Of a stretch of DNA of 36,726 bases, positions 11,233 through 21,392 are shown piece after piece. The stretch comes from Altererythrobacter sp. Lineage in GTDB: Bacteria > Pseudomonadota > Alphaproteobacteria > Sphingomonadales > Sphingomonadaceae. A model generated the notes under the pieces. That model saw nothing but the letters and a program-made list of their open reading frames with translations. It did no database searches and had not been told where the DNA came from. A program made the translations under genes and the position numbers. Where the stretch lies: positions 1 to 36,726 of the forward strand of contig JALRKY010000001.1 of NCBI GenBank assembly GCA_023260985.1. The letters run 5' to 3'. Within the stretch, counting starts at the first letter, position 1, and the number at the start of each line of letters is the position of its first letter.

Positions 11233-11631
11233 ATGGCGGGTTACTCAGGCACGCCACTGGCAAAGAAGCTCTCGCTGAAGCGCGGTCTGACAGCCTGGTT
11301 CCACGAAATGCCGGAGCCGATCCATGTCGAGCTAGCGGAAGCGGATGTTCAGGAACAACCCGGCCCTATCAAAGACCTCGACGTTGCGCATATTTTCGTA
11401 ACCAGGCGCACCGAGCTCGAACACCTGCTCACCGAATTGCGCCACACAATTGCGCTCAATGGCTTCGTTTGGGTGAGCTGGCCGAAGAAAGCCTCGAAAG
11501 TCGCAACCGGCATCACGGAAGACACGATTCGCGAGATCGGCTTGCCGCTCGGCTTCGTCGATGTGAAAGTATGCGCAGTTGACCAGACTTGGTCTGGTCT
11601 CAAGCTGATGATCCGCAAGGAGCTCCGCTAA
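11233..11631 (+). CDS. DUF3052 family protein
   Basis: The product is 132 residues from the ATG at 11233, just after the previous gene's stop. It begins AGYSGTPLAKKLSLKRGL and contains LDVAHIFVTRRTELEHLL, GFVWVSWPKKASKVATGITEDTIRE and a C-terminal DVKVCAVDQTWSGLKLMIRK. These are the conserved blocks of DUF3052. The family has no settled function; the protein is soluble and small. A longer in-frame reading back to 11053 overlaps the previous gene and is not supported. Two hairpin-forming repeats lie at its 3' end. Confidence 0.82.
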   Translation: MAGYSGTPLAKKLSLKRGLTAWFHEMPEPIHVELAEADVQEQPGPIKDLDVAHIFVTRRTELEHLLTELRHTIALNGFVWVSWPKKASKVATGITEDTIREIGLPLGFVDVKVCAVDQTWSGLKLMIRKELR

Positions 11632-11638
11632 GGAGCTC
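11620..11638. repeat. 7-bp hairpin spanning the convergent DUF3052/coq4 stops
   Basis: GAGCTCC (11620-11626) and GGAGCTC (11632-11638) flank a five-base loop, exactly between the ends of two convergent genes. It lacks a T run in either direction, so it is at best a weak bidirectional stop or an mRNA 3' end stabiliser. Confidence 0.4.
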
Positions 11639-12431
11639 AGGCAGCGAGCGGCTCGGGCAAGCGCATGTCGCTGTCCGCCAGCCCTTCCTCGATCAGTTTC
11701 GCGATGCAGCGACGATAGATCACCGGCTCGCCGATGTTCAGCCGCTTGCGCGCCGCATCGATATCCTCGCGCATTAACGCTTCGACATCCTCATGCGCGA
11801 TCTTTGCTGCCGCGCGGCCAAGCGCCCTGCCTTCGCGGATGGCATCAAAAAGCGGCGCGTTCGTCTTGCTTTCCTTAAGCTGTTGGCGCGTGCCGGCATA
11901 GGCGATGAAGAGAATGCCGAGATTGTGGTTCTGCTCATAGCTGAAGCCCAGCAGGCAGGCCTCTCCCAGCCCGTCCCGGCCATAGCTGGTCAGCACATGG
12001 AACAGGTCATGCGTGTCGCGAAGGCGTTCGAAATACCATTCTGTCTGGTCCTGGTGGCGGTTTTCGGGCGGCGACCACTTGTGGCTTTCCGCCACAAGTC
12101 CGGCAGCGCTGAGCCCTTCGCGCTTCATGAAACGGATATAGTGCTGCGCCACGCTGTTCGGTCCGCAATCGGCCCAGCGTGCGTGGTCGTCGAGCATCTT
12201 CGGTATGTTGACCTCTTCGCGCATCATGCGCTTGCCCTCATCCGACTGGATGAAATTCCATGCCTGGCGATGCCCCTTGCGCCCCTTGAGCGCCTCGATG
12301 ATGTGGAACACCTGTTCGGTGTCTTCCTTGTCGGCTACCAGCTTGCGGAAATGCTTCCACACCTTGAACGGGCGGAAACCGGAAGTTTTGCGGCCGGACG
12401 CAACGAGTGGACGATCAGTTAGGCTTGTCAT
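11637..12431 (-). CDS. Coq4 family ubiquinone biosynthesis protein
   Basis: This 264-residue protein belongs to the Coq4 family, which is needed for ubiquinone (coenzyme Q) synthesis. The diagnostic metal-binding motif HDxxHx11E is complete: H141, D142, H145 and E157 in HDLFHVLTSYGRDGLGE. The next block, SYEQNHNLGILFIAYAG, is also family-typical. Start 12431 has a good ribosome site (GAGGAAG on the minus strand). Upstream lies a clear promoter overlapped by a palindrome, so expression is probably controlled by a repressor. It diverges from a nitroreductase gene that shares this region. Confidence 0.9.
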   Translation of the reverse strand: MTSLTDRPLVASGRKTSGFRPFKVWKHFRKLVADKEDTEQVFHIIEALKGRKGHRQAWNFIQSDEGKRMMREEVNIPKMLDDHARWADCGPNSVAQHYIRFMKREGLSAAGLVAESHKWSPPENRHQDQTEWYFERLRDTHDLFHVLTSYGRDGLGEACLLGFSYEQNHNLGILFIAYAGTRQQLKESKTNAPLFDAIREGRALGRAAAKIAHEDVEALMREDIDAARKRLNIGEPVIYRRCIAKLIEEGLADSDMRLPEPLAA

Positions 12432-12454
12432 GGCTTCCTCATTATCGCGACACT

Positions 12455-12472
12455 ATTTACAGGATTGTAAAT
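12455..12472. promoter_or_regulatory. 18-bp palindromic operator at the coq4 promoter
   Basis: ATTTACA (12455-12461) and TGTAAAT (12466-12472) form a perfect dyad around GGAT. It overlaps the -10 element of the coq4 promoter read on the minus strand. The sequence type is common for TetR-family regulators, but no such gene is in the window. Confidence 0.6.
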
Positions 12473-12491
12473 TGTCTGTCCACGGCTGCAA
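12464..12491 (-). promoter_or_regulatory. Promoter for coq4
   Basis: Read on the minus strand: -35 TTGCAG (12486-12491), a 16-base spacer, then -10 TACAAT (12464-12469). The start codon lies about 33 bases downstream. The -10 sits inside the palindrome at 12455-12472. Confidence 0.55.
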
Positions 12492-12539
12492 CATGCTTAC
12501 CGCTTTGCCTTTCCCTGGGAATGCGCGAGTAGTTCGCCC

Positions 12540-13211
12540 ATGCAATCACACGAACAGATCCCCTATTCGCTGCCCAGCCTGCCAGAAGCGGAAAGCATCG
12601 CCCGCGCGCGCGCCATGCGCGACCGACTGAAACAGCGGCGCAGCTGCCGCTATTTTTCCGCAGAGCCGGTGCCGCGCGAAGTCATCGAGGCCGCGATCGA
12701 GGCCGCTGGCAGCGCGCCCAACGGCGCGAACCACCAGCCGTGGCATTTCGCGGTGGTCTCTTCGCCCGAGAAGAAGCGCGCGATCCGCGAAGCCGCCGAG
12801 GAGGAAGAGAAGCGCTTCTACGCTGGGAAAGCGAGCGAGGAATGGCTTGATGCCCTTGGGCCGCTCGGGACCGATGCAGACAAACCCTTCCTCGAAACAG
12901 CACCATGGCTGATCGTGGTTTTCGCACAGCGCAAGGGCGGGATCGACGAGGACGGAGCGACTCAGAACTATTACGTCAATGAAAGCGTCGGCATCGCCTG
13001 CGGCATGTTGATCGCGACGCTCCATGAAGCCGGGTGCGCCACACTGACCCACACCCCTTCCCCCATGGGATTCCTGCGCGAAATTTGCGGGCGCCCCGAA
13101 CACGAGAAGCCGCTGATGATCGTGGTGGTCGGCCATCCCGCAGAAGGGGCGACCGTTCCGGCCCATGCATTGAGGAAGAAGCCGCTTAGCCAGATCGCCA
13201 CTTGGCTATGA
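12540..13211 (+). CDS. Nitroreductase family FMN oxidoreductase
   Basis: This 223-residue protein has the nitroreductase pattern. It has an N-terminal FMN phosphate-binding RRSCRYFSAEPV (near residues 32-43), then AIEAAGSAPNGANHQPWHFAVV, then YYVNESVGIACGMLIATLHEAGCATLTHTP and the C-terminal VVVGHPAEGA. Such enzymes are FMN homodimers that reduce nitro groups, flavins or other small molecules with NAD(P)H. The SAPNGANHQPW block resembles the iodotyrosine deiodinase/BluB-like branch, but the substrate is open. It diverges from coq4 and ends against serB, tail to tail. Confidence 0.85.
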   Translation: MQSHEQIPYSLPSLPEAESIARARAMRDRLKQRRSCRYFSAEPVPREVIEAAIEAAGSAPNGANHQPWHFAVVSSPEKKRAIREAAEEEEKRFYAGKASEEWLDALGPLGTDADKPFLETAPWLIVVFAQRKGGIDEDGATQNYYVNESVGIACGMLIATLHEAGCATLTHTPSPMGFLREICGRPEHEKPLMIVVVGHPAEGATVPAHALRKKPLSQIATWL

Positions 13212-14096
13212 TTAACCCGCAACCCATTCGCTTTGGGCAATGCCGAGCAGTTTGAGCACTGAAGTCAGGTCGCCGCGATCGATCCAGCCATTGGCGGCAA
13301 GTTTTGCGGCAGGCTTGGCGCGATAGGCCACGCCATAATCCGCCGCGAGCAGCATCGGAACGTCATTTGCCCCGTCACCTGTCGCAAGCGATACTGCGCC
13401 CTCACCCAATTCCGCCAGTTCTCCTTCAAGTGTGGCGCGCTTGACCGAGCTGTCGGTTACCGGACCCGCCAGCTTCCCTGTGAGTTTGCCGCCGTCGATG
13501 GCGAGCCTGTTTCCGACAACCCGCTCGAAACCAAGCTGTTCGGCTATCGGATCGGCAAATTGGTGAAAGCCGCCGGTGACAAGGACGGTGTTACATCCCC
13601 TGGATTTCAGCGTTTCGACCAGCATGCGCGCGCCCGGCATCGGCACGATGCGCGTCGAAAGGCATTTGAAAATTGCCTCTTCGGACAAATCGCGCAGCAA
13701 CATCACCCGTTCGCGTAGCGCGCTTTCGAAGTCGAGTTCCCCCTGCATGGCGCGTTCGGTTATCGCGGCAATATGGTGCTTGATCCCGGCGAAGTCGGCC
13801 AGTTCATCGATGCATTCCTGCTCGATCATGGTCGAATCCATGTCCGATACGAACAGGGCCGGCGTAACGATCGGAGCTTGCGACACCAGCACGTCAGCCG
13901 GGTCGAAATGTTTCGAAAGCAGCTTCTGCAGCGCCTCCGCTTCCCCATCGGGAACGAGCAGCTCAAGCACATCCTCGTTCGATTCCAGCATCATCGCCGA
14001 TGCCAGCTCATAGCCATCAGCCTCGATTGCGCGCGTTGCAGCATCGAGGCGCGTTTCCAAGCTGGCCGGGTCTGCTATCAGCCGGGCGATGGGCAC
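13212..14096 (-). CDS. serB: Phosphoserine phosphatase
   Basis: SerB removes phosphate from phosphoserine in the last step of serine synthesis. I choose the GTG at 14096 (294 residues) because GAGGAG sits eight bases upstream on the minus strand. Longer in-frame readings up to 14222 overlap miaA and look non-coding. The haloacid-dehalogenase motifs are present: [10 protein letters not shown] (nucleophile D85), VTGGFHQFA, the lysine region, and [10 protein letters not shown]. An ACT-like N-terminal domain covers about the first 80 residues. The start overlaps the miaA start head to head. Confidence 0.93.
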   Translation of the reverse strand: MPIARLIADPASLETRLDAATRAIEADGYELASAMMLESNEDVLELLVPDGEAEALQKLLSKHFDPADVLVSQAPIVTPALFVSDMDSTMIEQECIDELADFAGIKHHIAAITERAMQGELDFESALRERVMLLRDLSEEAIFKCLSTRIVPMPGARMLVETLKSRGCNTVLVTGGFHQFADPIAEQLGFERVVGNRLAIDGGKLTGKLAGPVTDSSVKRATLEGELAELGEGAVSLATGDGANDVPMLLAADYGVAYRAKPAAKLAANGWIDRGDLTSVLKLLGIAQSEWVAG

Positions 14097-15036
14097 TTCG
14101 GATTCTCCTCGACAACAACCGGTCGCGCTCATCGCAGGGCCAACCGCCAGCGGCAAGAGCGATCTCGCGGTTCGGCTGGCATTGACGCTGGAAGAGCAAG
14201 GAAAGCGGGCGGTTGTAATCAATGCCGACAGCGCACAGGTCTATGCCGATCTGCGTGTGCTCAGTGCGCGGCCCGATGATGAAGAGATGCGCGGGATCGA
14301 GCACCGCCTGTTCGGCGCATGGGATGGAGCGCAGCCCTGCTCGGCGGCGGATTGGGCTGATGCGGCCAAATGCGAGATCGCAGCGCTGCATGCCGATGAT
14401 GCCTTGCCCATTCTGGTCGGTGGGACCGGGCTGTACATGCGGACGCTGTTGGAAGGGATAGCCCCGATTCCGCCGATAGACCCGGCAATGCGGGACGCGG
14501 TGCGTGCGCTCCCGACTAGTGAGGCCTATGCGGCATTGCAGGTAGAGGATCCCCAACGCGCCGCCTTGCTCAACTCGGCCGACAGCCAGCGGATTGCACG
14601 CGCGCTGGAAGTAGTCCGCTCGACCGGCAAGTCGCTGGAGCATTGGCAGGCCGAGAAGGCGGGAGGGATCGGTGAAGAGATTACGCTTCACCCGCTGGTC
14701 CTGCTGCCCGATCGCGAATGGCTCTATGCCCGCTGCGACCTTCGCTTCGCACGCATGCTCGATATGGGCGCGATAGCGGAGGTCGAAGCCCTGCTTGCGC
14801 GCAAGCTCTCCGCGGAACTGCCTGTGATGCGCGCGATCGGCGTACAAGAGATTTCGGCCTACCTGCGCGGCGAGGTCTCTCGCGATGAAATGATAGCCAG
14901 CGGGCAGCAAGCAACGCGCAACTATGCCAAGCGGCAATATACGTGGTTTCGGCGCCAGCCGCCGAAAGATTGGCCAAGATGCGAGTCTCAAAATATCTCT
15001 ATTGGAGATCATTTTGCATCATTATTACGTGGTTAA
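14089..15036 (+). CDS. miaA: tRNA dimethylallyltransferase
   Basis: MiaA adds a dimethylallyl group from DMAPP to A37 of tRNAs that read codons starting with U. The 315-residue product has the P-loop GPTASGKS (residues 17-24), then [19 protein letters not shown], then [16 protein letters not shown]. Its C-terminal half contains [12 protein letters not shown] and [16 protein letters not shown]. No other start fits, since the P-loop follows closely. The ATG at 14089 lies inside the serB start region, so the first eight bases are shared. No good ribosome site precedes it. A terminator follows about 42 bases after the stop. Confidence 0.95.
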   Translation: MGTSDSPRQQPVALIAGPTASGKSDLAVRLALTLEEQGKRAVVINADSAQVYADLRVLSARPDDEEMRGIEHRLFGAWDGAQPCSAADWADAAKCEIAALHADDALPILVGGTGLYMRTLLEGIAPIPPIDPAMRDAVRALPTSEAYAALQVEDPQRAALLNSADSQRIARALEVVRSTGKSLEHWQAEKAGGIGEEITLHPLVLLPDREWLYARCDLRFARMLDMGAIAEVEALLARKLSAELPVMRAIGVQEISAYLRGEVSRDEMIASGQQATRNYAKRQYTWFRRQPPKDWPRCESQNISIGDHFASLLRG

Positions 15037-15077
15037 CGGTTGACACGTTAGATTTGAACGCATAGCGGGTCATTCGC

Positions 15078-15116
15078 TGGCTCGGTGCGTGACCCTGCAC
15101 CGGGCCGCGTTTTATT
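15078..15116 (+). terminator. Strong terminator or attenuator between miaA and ilvB
   Basis: GGCTCGGTGC (15079-15088) pairs with GCACCGGGCC (15097-15106) through ten pairs with one G-T, around an eight-base loop. TTTTATT begins three bases later, at 15110. It could simply end miaA transcription. It could also act on an ilv transcript started at the upstream TTGACA. A competing pair, GGGTCA (15067-15072) with TGACCC (15090-15095), would break this stem. Confidence 0.7.
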
Positions 15117-15143
15117 GTGAAGCGCGCGAAATGCGCATAAATG
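15115..15143 (+). promoter_or_regulatory. Possible ilvB promoter downstream of the terminator
   Basis: TTGTGA (15115-15120), a 17-base spacer and TAAATG (15138-15143) give a moderate promoter 35 bases before the ilvB start. An alternative -35 TTGACA at 15040-15045 is perfect but has only a poor -10 (TAGCGG, 15063-15068), and its transcript would meet the hairpin at once. Confidence 0.35.
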
Positions 15144-15177
15144 CGGGGGTCACCCGCGCGGATGGAAGGAAGCGAAC

Positions 15178-16923
15178 GTGTCACAGGAGCGCAGCGGCGC
15201 AGCAATCCTGGTCAAATGCCTGATCGAGCGGGGTGTCGAATTCGTATTCGGCTACCCCGGCGGAGCTGTGCTACCCATCTATGACGAGCTTTTCGGCGAC
15301 GAGCGCATTCGCCACATTCTCGTCCGGCACGAGGCAGGCGCGGCGCATGCGGCTGAGGGCTATGCCCGCTCTACCGGCAAGCCCGGCGTTGTGCTCGTCA
15401 CTTCCGGCCCCGGCGCGACCAATGCTGTTACCGGCATCGCGGACGCGTTTCTCGACTCGATTCCCATGGTGGTGATCACCGGTCAGGTTCCGACAGCATT
15501 GATCGGTACCGACGCATTCCAGGAAGCCGACACGGTCGGCATTACCCGCCACTGCACCAAGCACAATTACCTCGTGAAGGAACCGGCGGACCTGAAGCCG
15601 ACGATCGAGGAAGCGTTCCGTATCGCCACCACCGGCAGGCCTGGTCCGGTGGTGATCGACATACCCAAAGATGTGCAGATCGCGGTCCCTTCCAGGACTA
15701 AGACGTCGAATGGCTCGGCGGCACACCGCTACCAACCTCGCATGGTCGGCAGCGCCGACGAGATCGCCGAAGCGGTCGAACTGCTGGCCAAGGCCGAACG
15801 CCCCGTGTTCTACACGGGCGGCGGGGTGATCAACTCAGGTCCCGAAGCAAGCCGCTTGCTGCGTCAGCTGCAGGATATCACCGGAGCGCCCACTACCTCA
15901 ACGCTCATGGGCCTCGGCGCATTCCCGGCGGACCACCCGGACTGGCTCGGAATGCTGGGCATGCACGGTACGTTCGAAGCCAATATGGCGATGAACAAAT
16001 GCGACGTGATGGTCTGCATCGGCGCTCGCTTCGATGATCGCGTGACCGGCAGGCTTGACGCCTTCAGCCCGGATTCGACCAAGATCCACATCGATATCGA
16101 TCGCAGTTCGATCAACAAGACGGTCCATGTCGACTTGCCGATCGTGGGCGATTGCGCCCACGTCCTCTCGCAACTGATCTCCGCCTGGGGCGATCGCAAG
16201 CCGAGAGACCTGGGCGAATGGAAGGCGCGGATCGCGGGCTGGCGCGCACACGAATGCCTGGCCTATCCCGAAAAGTCGGACATGATCATGCCGCAAAAGG
16301 CGGTGGAGCGGCTTTTCGCGCTGACGAAGCACCGCAATCCGATCATTTCGACCGAAGTCGGTCAGCACCAGATGTGGGCGGCGCAATATTTCGGCTTCAA
16401 CGATCCAAACAAGTGGCTGACTTCCGGCGGGCTCGGCACGATGGGCTATGGCCTGCCCGCAGCAATCGGCGCGCAGCTCGGCAATCCGGACGACCTCGTG
16501 ATCGATATCGCGGGTGAGGCTTCGATCCAGATGAATATTCAGGAGCTCGGCACGGCCAGCCAGTATCGCCTGCCGGTGAAGGTGTTCATCCTCAACAACG
16601 AGTTCATGGGCATGGTGCGCCAATGGCAGCAGCTGACCTATGAGAGCCGCTATTCGAACTCCTATTCGGACAGCCTGCCCGATTTCGTGAAACTGGCCGA
16701 AGCCTATGGCTGGAAGGGCATACGCATCGAAGACGAGGCCGGGCTCGATGCCGGGATCGAAGCCATGCTGGCCCACGACGGCCCGGTGATGGTCGATTGC
16801 CTGGTCGCCAAGGAAGCCAACTGCTTCCCGATGATCCCCAGCGGCGCGGCGCACACCGACATGTTGCTTTACGGCGACCAGGTCGAAGGCACTATGGACG
16901 ACGAAGCCAAGGCTTTGGTCTGA
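15178..16923 (+). CDS. ilvB: Acetolactate synthase large (catalytic) subunit
   Basis: This 581-residue thiamine-diphosphate enzyme makes acetolactate or acetohydroxybutyrate, the first common step of valine, leucine and isoleucine synthesis. It shows [15 protein letters not shown], the catalytic Glu E52 ([16 protein letters not shown]), the FAD-linked middle domain and [21 protein letters not shown]. The metal/cofactor motif reads GEASIQM (G446-E447) where the textbook form is GD. The start is a GTG at 15178 with a good ribosome site (AAGGAAG) five bases upstream. It is first in an ilvB-ilvN-ilvC string. Confidence 0.96.
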   Translation: MSQERSGAAILVKCLIERGVEFVFGYPGGAVLPIYDELFGDERIRHILVRHEAGAAHAAEGYARSTGKPGVVLVTSGPGATNAVTGIADAFLDSIPMVVITGQVPTALIGTDAFQEADTVGITRHCTKHNYLVKEPADLKPTIEEAFRIATTGRPGPVVIDIPKDVQIAVPSRTKTSNGSAAHRYQPRMVGSADEIAEAVELLAKAERPVFYTGGGVINSGPEASRLLRQLQDITGAPTTSTLMGLGAFPADHPDWLGMLGMHGTFEANMAMNKCDVMVCIGARFDDRVTGRLDAFSPDSTKIHIDIDRSSINKTVHVDLPIVGDCAHVLSQLISAWGDRKPRDLGEWKARIAGWRAHECLAYPEKSDMIMPQKAVERLFALTKHRNPIISTEVGQHQMWAAQYFGFNDPNKWLTSGGLGTMGYGLPAAIGAQLGNPDDLVIDIAGEASIQMNIQELGTASQYRLPVKVFILNNEFMGMVRQWQQLTYESRYSNSYSDSLPDFVKLAEAYGWKGIRIEDEAGLDAGIEAMLAHDGPVMVDCLVAKEANCFPMIPSGAAHTDMLLYGDQVEGTMDDEAKALV

Positions 16924-16935
16924 GGAATTGACGAC

Positions 16936-18484
<1,549 letters not shown>

Positions 18485-18500
18485 GCCGAAAAGGTGCCTC

Positions 18501-19649
18501 ATGCGCCTTTCCGAGTGCCACAATATCGACGATTTCCGGAAGCTGGCCAGGGCGCGACTGCCCTGGCCGGTTTTCGACTATATCGACGGGGCAGCGGATG
18601 ACGAGCTGACCAAGGCGCGCAACACCGCCGCCTTCGAAACGTGCGATCTGGTGCCTGACGTGCTGGCAGGGGTCGCCCAGATCGATACCAGCTGCACGAT
18701 CATGGGGCGCAAGAGCGCCCTGCCTTTGATGCTCAGCCCCACGGCCGTCCAGCGCGCTTTTCACTGGCAGGGCGAAACTGCGGTCGCCAAGGCAGCGGAA
18801 AAGTTCGGCCTGTGGTTCGGCATTTCAAGCCTCGCGACACGCAGTATCGAGGAAGTGGCCGCGCTCACCAACGCCCCCAAGCTGTTCCAGCTCTATGTGC
18901 ACAAGGACAAGGGGCTGAACCGCTCGATGATCGAGCGCTGCCATGCCGCCAAATTCGATGCCCTGGCGCTCACAGTCGACACTATCGTATCTGGCAAGCG
19001 CGAGCGGTGCCTGCGCAGCGGGTTCACCACCCCGCCCCGCTTTTCGGCCAGCGCGGTGTGGAGTTATGCCACGCGCCCGCGCTGGACGCTCGATTACCTC
19101 TTCCGCGAAAAATTCCGCCTGCCCAATCTCGACACCCATGTCAGCGAAGGCAGCGGCAAGGCGGTGAGCATCGCCGACTATTTCAACACCATGCTCGACA
19201 CTTCGATGGATTGGGACACGGCGGCCCGCATCCGCGAGGATTGGGGCGGAAAATTCTGCCTGAAGGGCGTGATGAGCGCGAATGACGCGCGGCGAGCGGT
19301 GCAGATCGGAGCGGACGCGATCATGATCTCCAATCACGGCGGGCGCCAACTCGACGGCAGCCGCGCGCCTTTCGACCAGCTACGCGAGATCGTCGATACA
19401 GTCGGCGGCGAAATCGAGATCATCGTTGACGGCGGCGTTCGACGCGGCACGCATGTGCTCAAGAGCCTGTGCGCCGGCGCAACCGCCGCATCGGGCGGCA
19501 GGCTTTACCTCTATGCCCTTGCCGCCACCGGCCAACCCGGCGTCGAACGCGCGGTCGGCATCCTCAAGGATGAAATCGAACGCGGGATGCGGCTGATGGG
19601 CGTCACCAGCATCGATCAACTGACCCCCGAAAGGCTGCGTTGGCGCTGA
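18501..19649 (+). CDS. FMN-dependent alpha-hydroxy-acid oxidase/dehydrogenase
   Basis: This 382-residue protein is of the lactate dehydrogenase (LldD)/glycolate oxidase/mandelate dehydrogenase family. It opens with DDFRKLARARLPWPVFDYIDGAADDE. The active-site His is H279 in SNHGGRQLDGSRAP, and the FMN-phosphate loop is VDGGVRRGTHVLKSLCAGATAASGGR. It should oxidise a 2-hydroxy acid such as L-lactate and pass the electrons to quinone, cytochrome or oxygen. It follows ilvC by 16 bases with its own AAAGGTG site, so it may be co-transcribed. A link to branched-chain metabolism is only suggested by position. Confidence 0.9.
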   Translation: MRLSECHNIDDFRKLARARLPWPVFDYIDGAADDELTKARNTAAFETCDLVPDVLAGVAQIDTSCTIMGRKSALPLMLSPTAVQRAFHWQGETAVAKAAEKFGLWFGISSLATRSIEEVAALTNAPKLFQLYVHKDKGLNRSMIERCHAAKFDALALTVDTIVSGKRERCLRSGFTTPPRFSASAVWSYATRPRWTLDYLFREKFRLPNLDTHVSEGSGKAVSIADYFNTMLDTSMDWDTAARIREDWGGKFCLKGVMSANDARRAVQIGADAIMISNHGGRQLDGSRAPFDQLREIVDTVGGEIEIIVDGGVRRGTHVLKSLCAGATAASGGRLYLYALAATGQPGVERAVGILKDEIERGMRLMGVTSIDQLTPERLRWR

Positions 19650-19659
19650 CCGATCCCGC

Positions 19660-20796
19660 CTAACGCATCTGCACGAAACAGGCCCGCAATTCATCGACGA
19701 ACAACTCGGGCTGTTCCCATGCCGCAAAATGCCCGCCCTTGGGCAAGTCGTTCCAATAGACGAGATTGGTGTAGCGCCTTTCCGCCCACTTCCGCGGTGC
19801 CGGGATGATTTCCTTGGGGAAGGCGCTCGCCCCAGTTGGAACCTTCACTTCTCCTTGTCCGAACTTGGCGAAGCTCTCCCAATACAGGCGCGCCGAGGAC
19901 GCACCCGTGGCCGGCAGCCAATAGAGCATGATGTTATCGAGGATCCTGTCACGCGACAGCGCATCGAACGGCGAACCATCATTGTCCGTCCATGCCCACA
20001 TCTTCTCGAATATCCACCCGGCCAGCCCAACCGGCGAATCGACGAGGCCATAACCCACGGTCTGGGGCCTCGTGCTCTGCTGCTTGGAATAGCCCGAGTC
20101 CCAATCCTGGTAATGCTGCAGCGCCCCCAGCGCCTTCAGCTCGGCTGGCGTAGGGCTCGCAAGGTCTTCCGGCGTCGGTTGCCCGAGCGGCATGTTGATG
20201 TGAATTCCCGCGCAACCTTCAGGCGCTTGTGCACCGATGGCGGTCGTCACAGCGCTGCCCCAGTCGCCGCCCTGCGCCACCCAGCGAGAATAGCCGAGCC
20301 GCCGCATCAATTCGGCCCAGGCAGTCGCAATCTTCTCGACGCCCCAACCCGTGGCATTCGGCTTGCCGGAAAAACCGAAGCCGGGTAGCGACGGCGCGAC
20401 CACATGGAATGCCTGGCTGGCATTCCCGCCGAATTCCTCGGGCTGAGTCAAACGCGGAATCACTTCGAGGAACTCGATCACCGATCCCGGCCATCCATGC
20501 GTCAGGATCAGCGGCAAGGCATCCTCATGCGGCGAGCGGACATGCAGGAAATGGATGTCCAGCCCGTCGATCTCGGTCACGAACTGGCCCAGAGCGTTAA
20601 GCCGGGCCTCACACGCGCGCCAGTCATACCCGTGACGCCAGTAGCGGCACAGCGCCTGCAACTCGGCTAGCGGCGTCCCTTGCGACCAGTCGTCGACCGC
20701 TTCCTTCTCGGGCCAGCGGGCCATATCGAGTCTGAGATGCAGATCGGCGAGTGCCGCGTCCTCGATATCCAGGTTGAATGTGCGAATCTCGTTCAT
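19660..20796 (-). CDS. Epoxide hydrolase (EHN domain, alpha/beta hydrolase)
   Basis: This 378-residue enzyme has the N-terminal epoxide-hydrolase lid domain (RWPEKEAVDDWSQGTPLAEL, residues 28-46), then an alpha/beta hydrolase core. The oxyanion motif is HGWPGS (100-105), the nucleophile is D178 in VAQGGDWGSA, and the catalytic His is H356 in KGGHFAAWEQPE. The family opens epoxides to diols and resembles microsomal and juvenile-hormone epoxide hydrolases. Its ATG overlaps the stop of the thioesterase gene (ATGA), so the two are probably translated together. The natural substrate is unknown. Confidence 0.92.
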   Translation of the reverse strand: MNEIRTFNLDIEDAALADLHLRLDMARWPEKEAVDDWSQGTPLAELQALCRYWRHGYDWRACEARLNALGQFVTEIDGLDIHFLHVRSPHEDALPLILTHGWPGSVIEFLEVIPRLTQPEEFGGNASQAFHVVAPSLPGFGFSGKPNATGWGVEKIATAWAELMRRLGYSRWVAQGGDWGSAVTTAIGAQAPEGCAGIHINMPLGQPTPEDLASPTPAELKALGALQHYQDWDSGYSKQQSTRPQTVGYGLVDSPVGLAGWIFEKMWAWTDNDGSPFDALSRDRILDNIMLYWLPATGASSARLYWESFAKFGQGEVKVPTGASAFPKEIIPAPRKWAERRYTNLVYWNDLPKGGHFAAWEQPELFVDELRACFVQMR

Positions 20797-21224
20797 TGCG
20801 TTGCTGCCTTCGATGCCGCGACCACTCGTTCCGTATCTACCAGAAGGATCGTGCTGGTCGCCTTGGCCAATACAGTCCCGTCCGGGGCCTTGAGGTGCCC
20901 CTCATAGAAATTGGTGCGCTTGCCCGCGCGCTCGACCCAACCCTCTGCGATCACCAGCCCAGGCCGCGCCGGAGCGAAAAAGCTAACCTTGAGTTCGAGT
21001 GACATCGGCACGAAGCCTTTGCCGTGCCGCGCGATCACCGCATGCGCCATTGCCGCATCGATCCACCCAGTCACGAAGCCGCCCTGCACGACGCCACCCG
21101 AATGGCACATCTCCGGTCTCGCTTCGTATTCAAGCGTCGCGCGCCCTTCCGGGTCGAGGTTGACGATACGTACCAGCCCCATGATCTGGTACAGTGAAGG
21201 CTCTGCGGCGTGAGTGTCTGTCAT
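20793..21224 (-). CDS. PaaI-type hotdog thioesterase
   Basis: This 143-residue protein has the hotdog fold. The active-site region is MCHSGGVVQGGFVTGWIDAAMAHAVI (near residues 39-64), followed by SLELKVSFFAPARPGLVIAEGWVERAGKRTNFYEG. This pattern is that of PaaI-family acyl-CoA thioesterases. It overlaps the epoxide hydrolase gene by four bases, so the pair may work on one degradation pathway of a lipid-like or aromatic compound. It diverges from leuA. The ribosome site before the ATG is weak. Confidence 0.85.
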   Translation of the reverse strand: MTDTHAAEPSLYQIMGLVRIVNLDPEGRATLEYEARPEMCHSGGVVQGGFVTGWIDAAMAHAVIARHGKGFVPMSLELKVSFFAPARPGLVIAEGWVERAGKRTNFYEGHLKAPDGTVLAKATSTILLVDTERVVAASKAATQ

Positions 21225-21299
21225 GCTTCGGTGATAGTCGGCTCGCTTTTTCTCTCCAAGCGCCTTGCGCTCGGCGCAATTTTCGGCAATTGAGCCGGC

Positions 21300-21353
21300 A
21301 TGACACGTAACGGATCGCTGCCGCTGCTACGACTTACACGCCCTTGGGCGTGA
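21300..21353 (+). CDS. Leucine-rich leader peptide upstream of leuA
   Basis: A 17-codon ORF reads MTRNGSLPLLRLTRPWA and then TGA. Four of the six codons from 7 to 12 are leucine (CTG, CTG, CTA, CTT), including the rare CTA. It ends 87 bases before leuA. Its last codons form the first arm of a perfect 10-bp inverted repeat. The arrangement matches ribosome-mediated attenuation, where stalling at leucine codons changes RNA folding. The ribosome site is poor (TGAG), so translation is inferred. Confidence 0.6.
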   Translation: MTRNGSLPLLRLTRPWA

Positions 21354-21392
21354 CCAGTCGCGTGCCTTGATGGCGCGCGGGGCGCCCAAGGG
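21341..21392 (+). promoter_or_regulatory. Candidate leuA attenuator stems
   Basis: CCCTTGGGCG (21341-21350) is perfectly complementary to CGCCCAAGGG (21383-21392). Inside it lies a second stem, GCGTGCC (21360-21366) with GGCGCGC (21372-21378). The first arm can also fold on itself (CGCCC-TT-GGGCG, 21339-21350). The first arm overlaps the end and stop of the leader peptide, so ribosome position would decide which stems form. No T run follows, so control may be of translation or Rho access rather than intrinsic termination. Confidence 0.5.

Noticed and set aside
15086-15120. ilv leader peptide from GTG at 15086 as a firm gene call
   Set aside because: It has only eleven codons, no ribosome site and just three branched-chain codons at its end; it is kept only as part of the attenuator idea.
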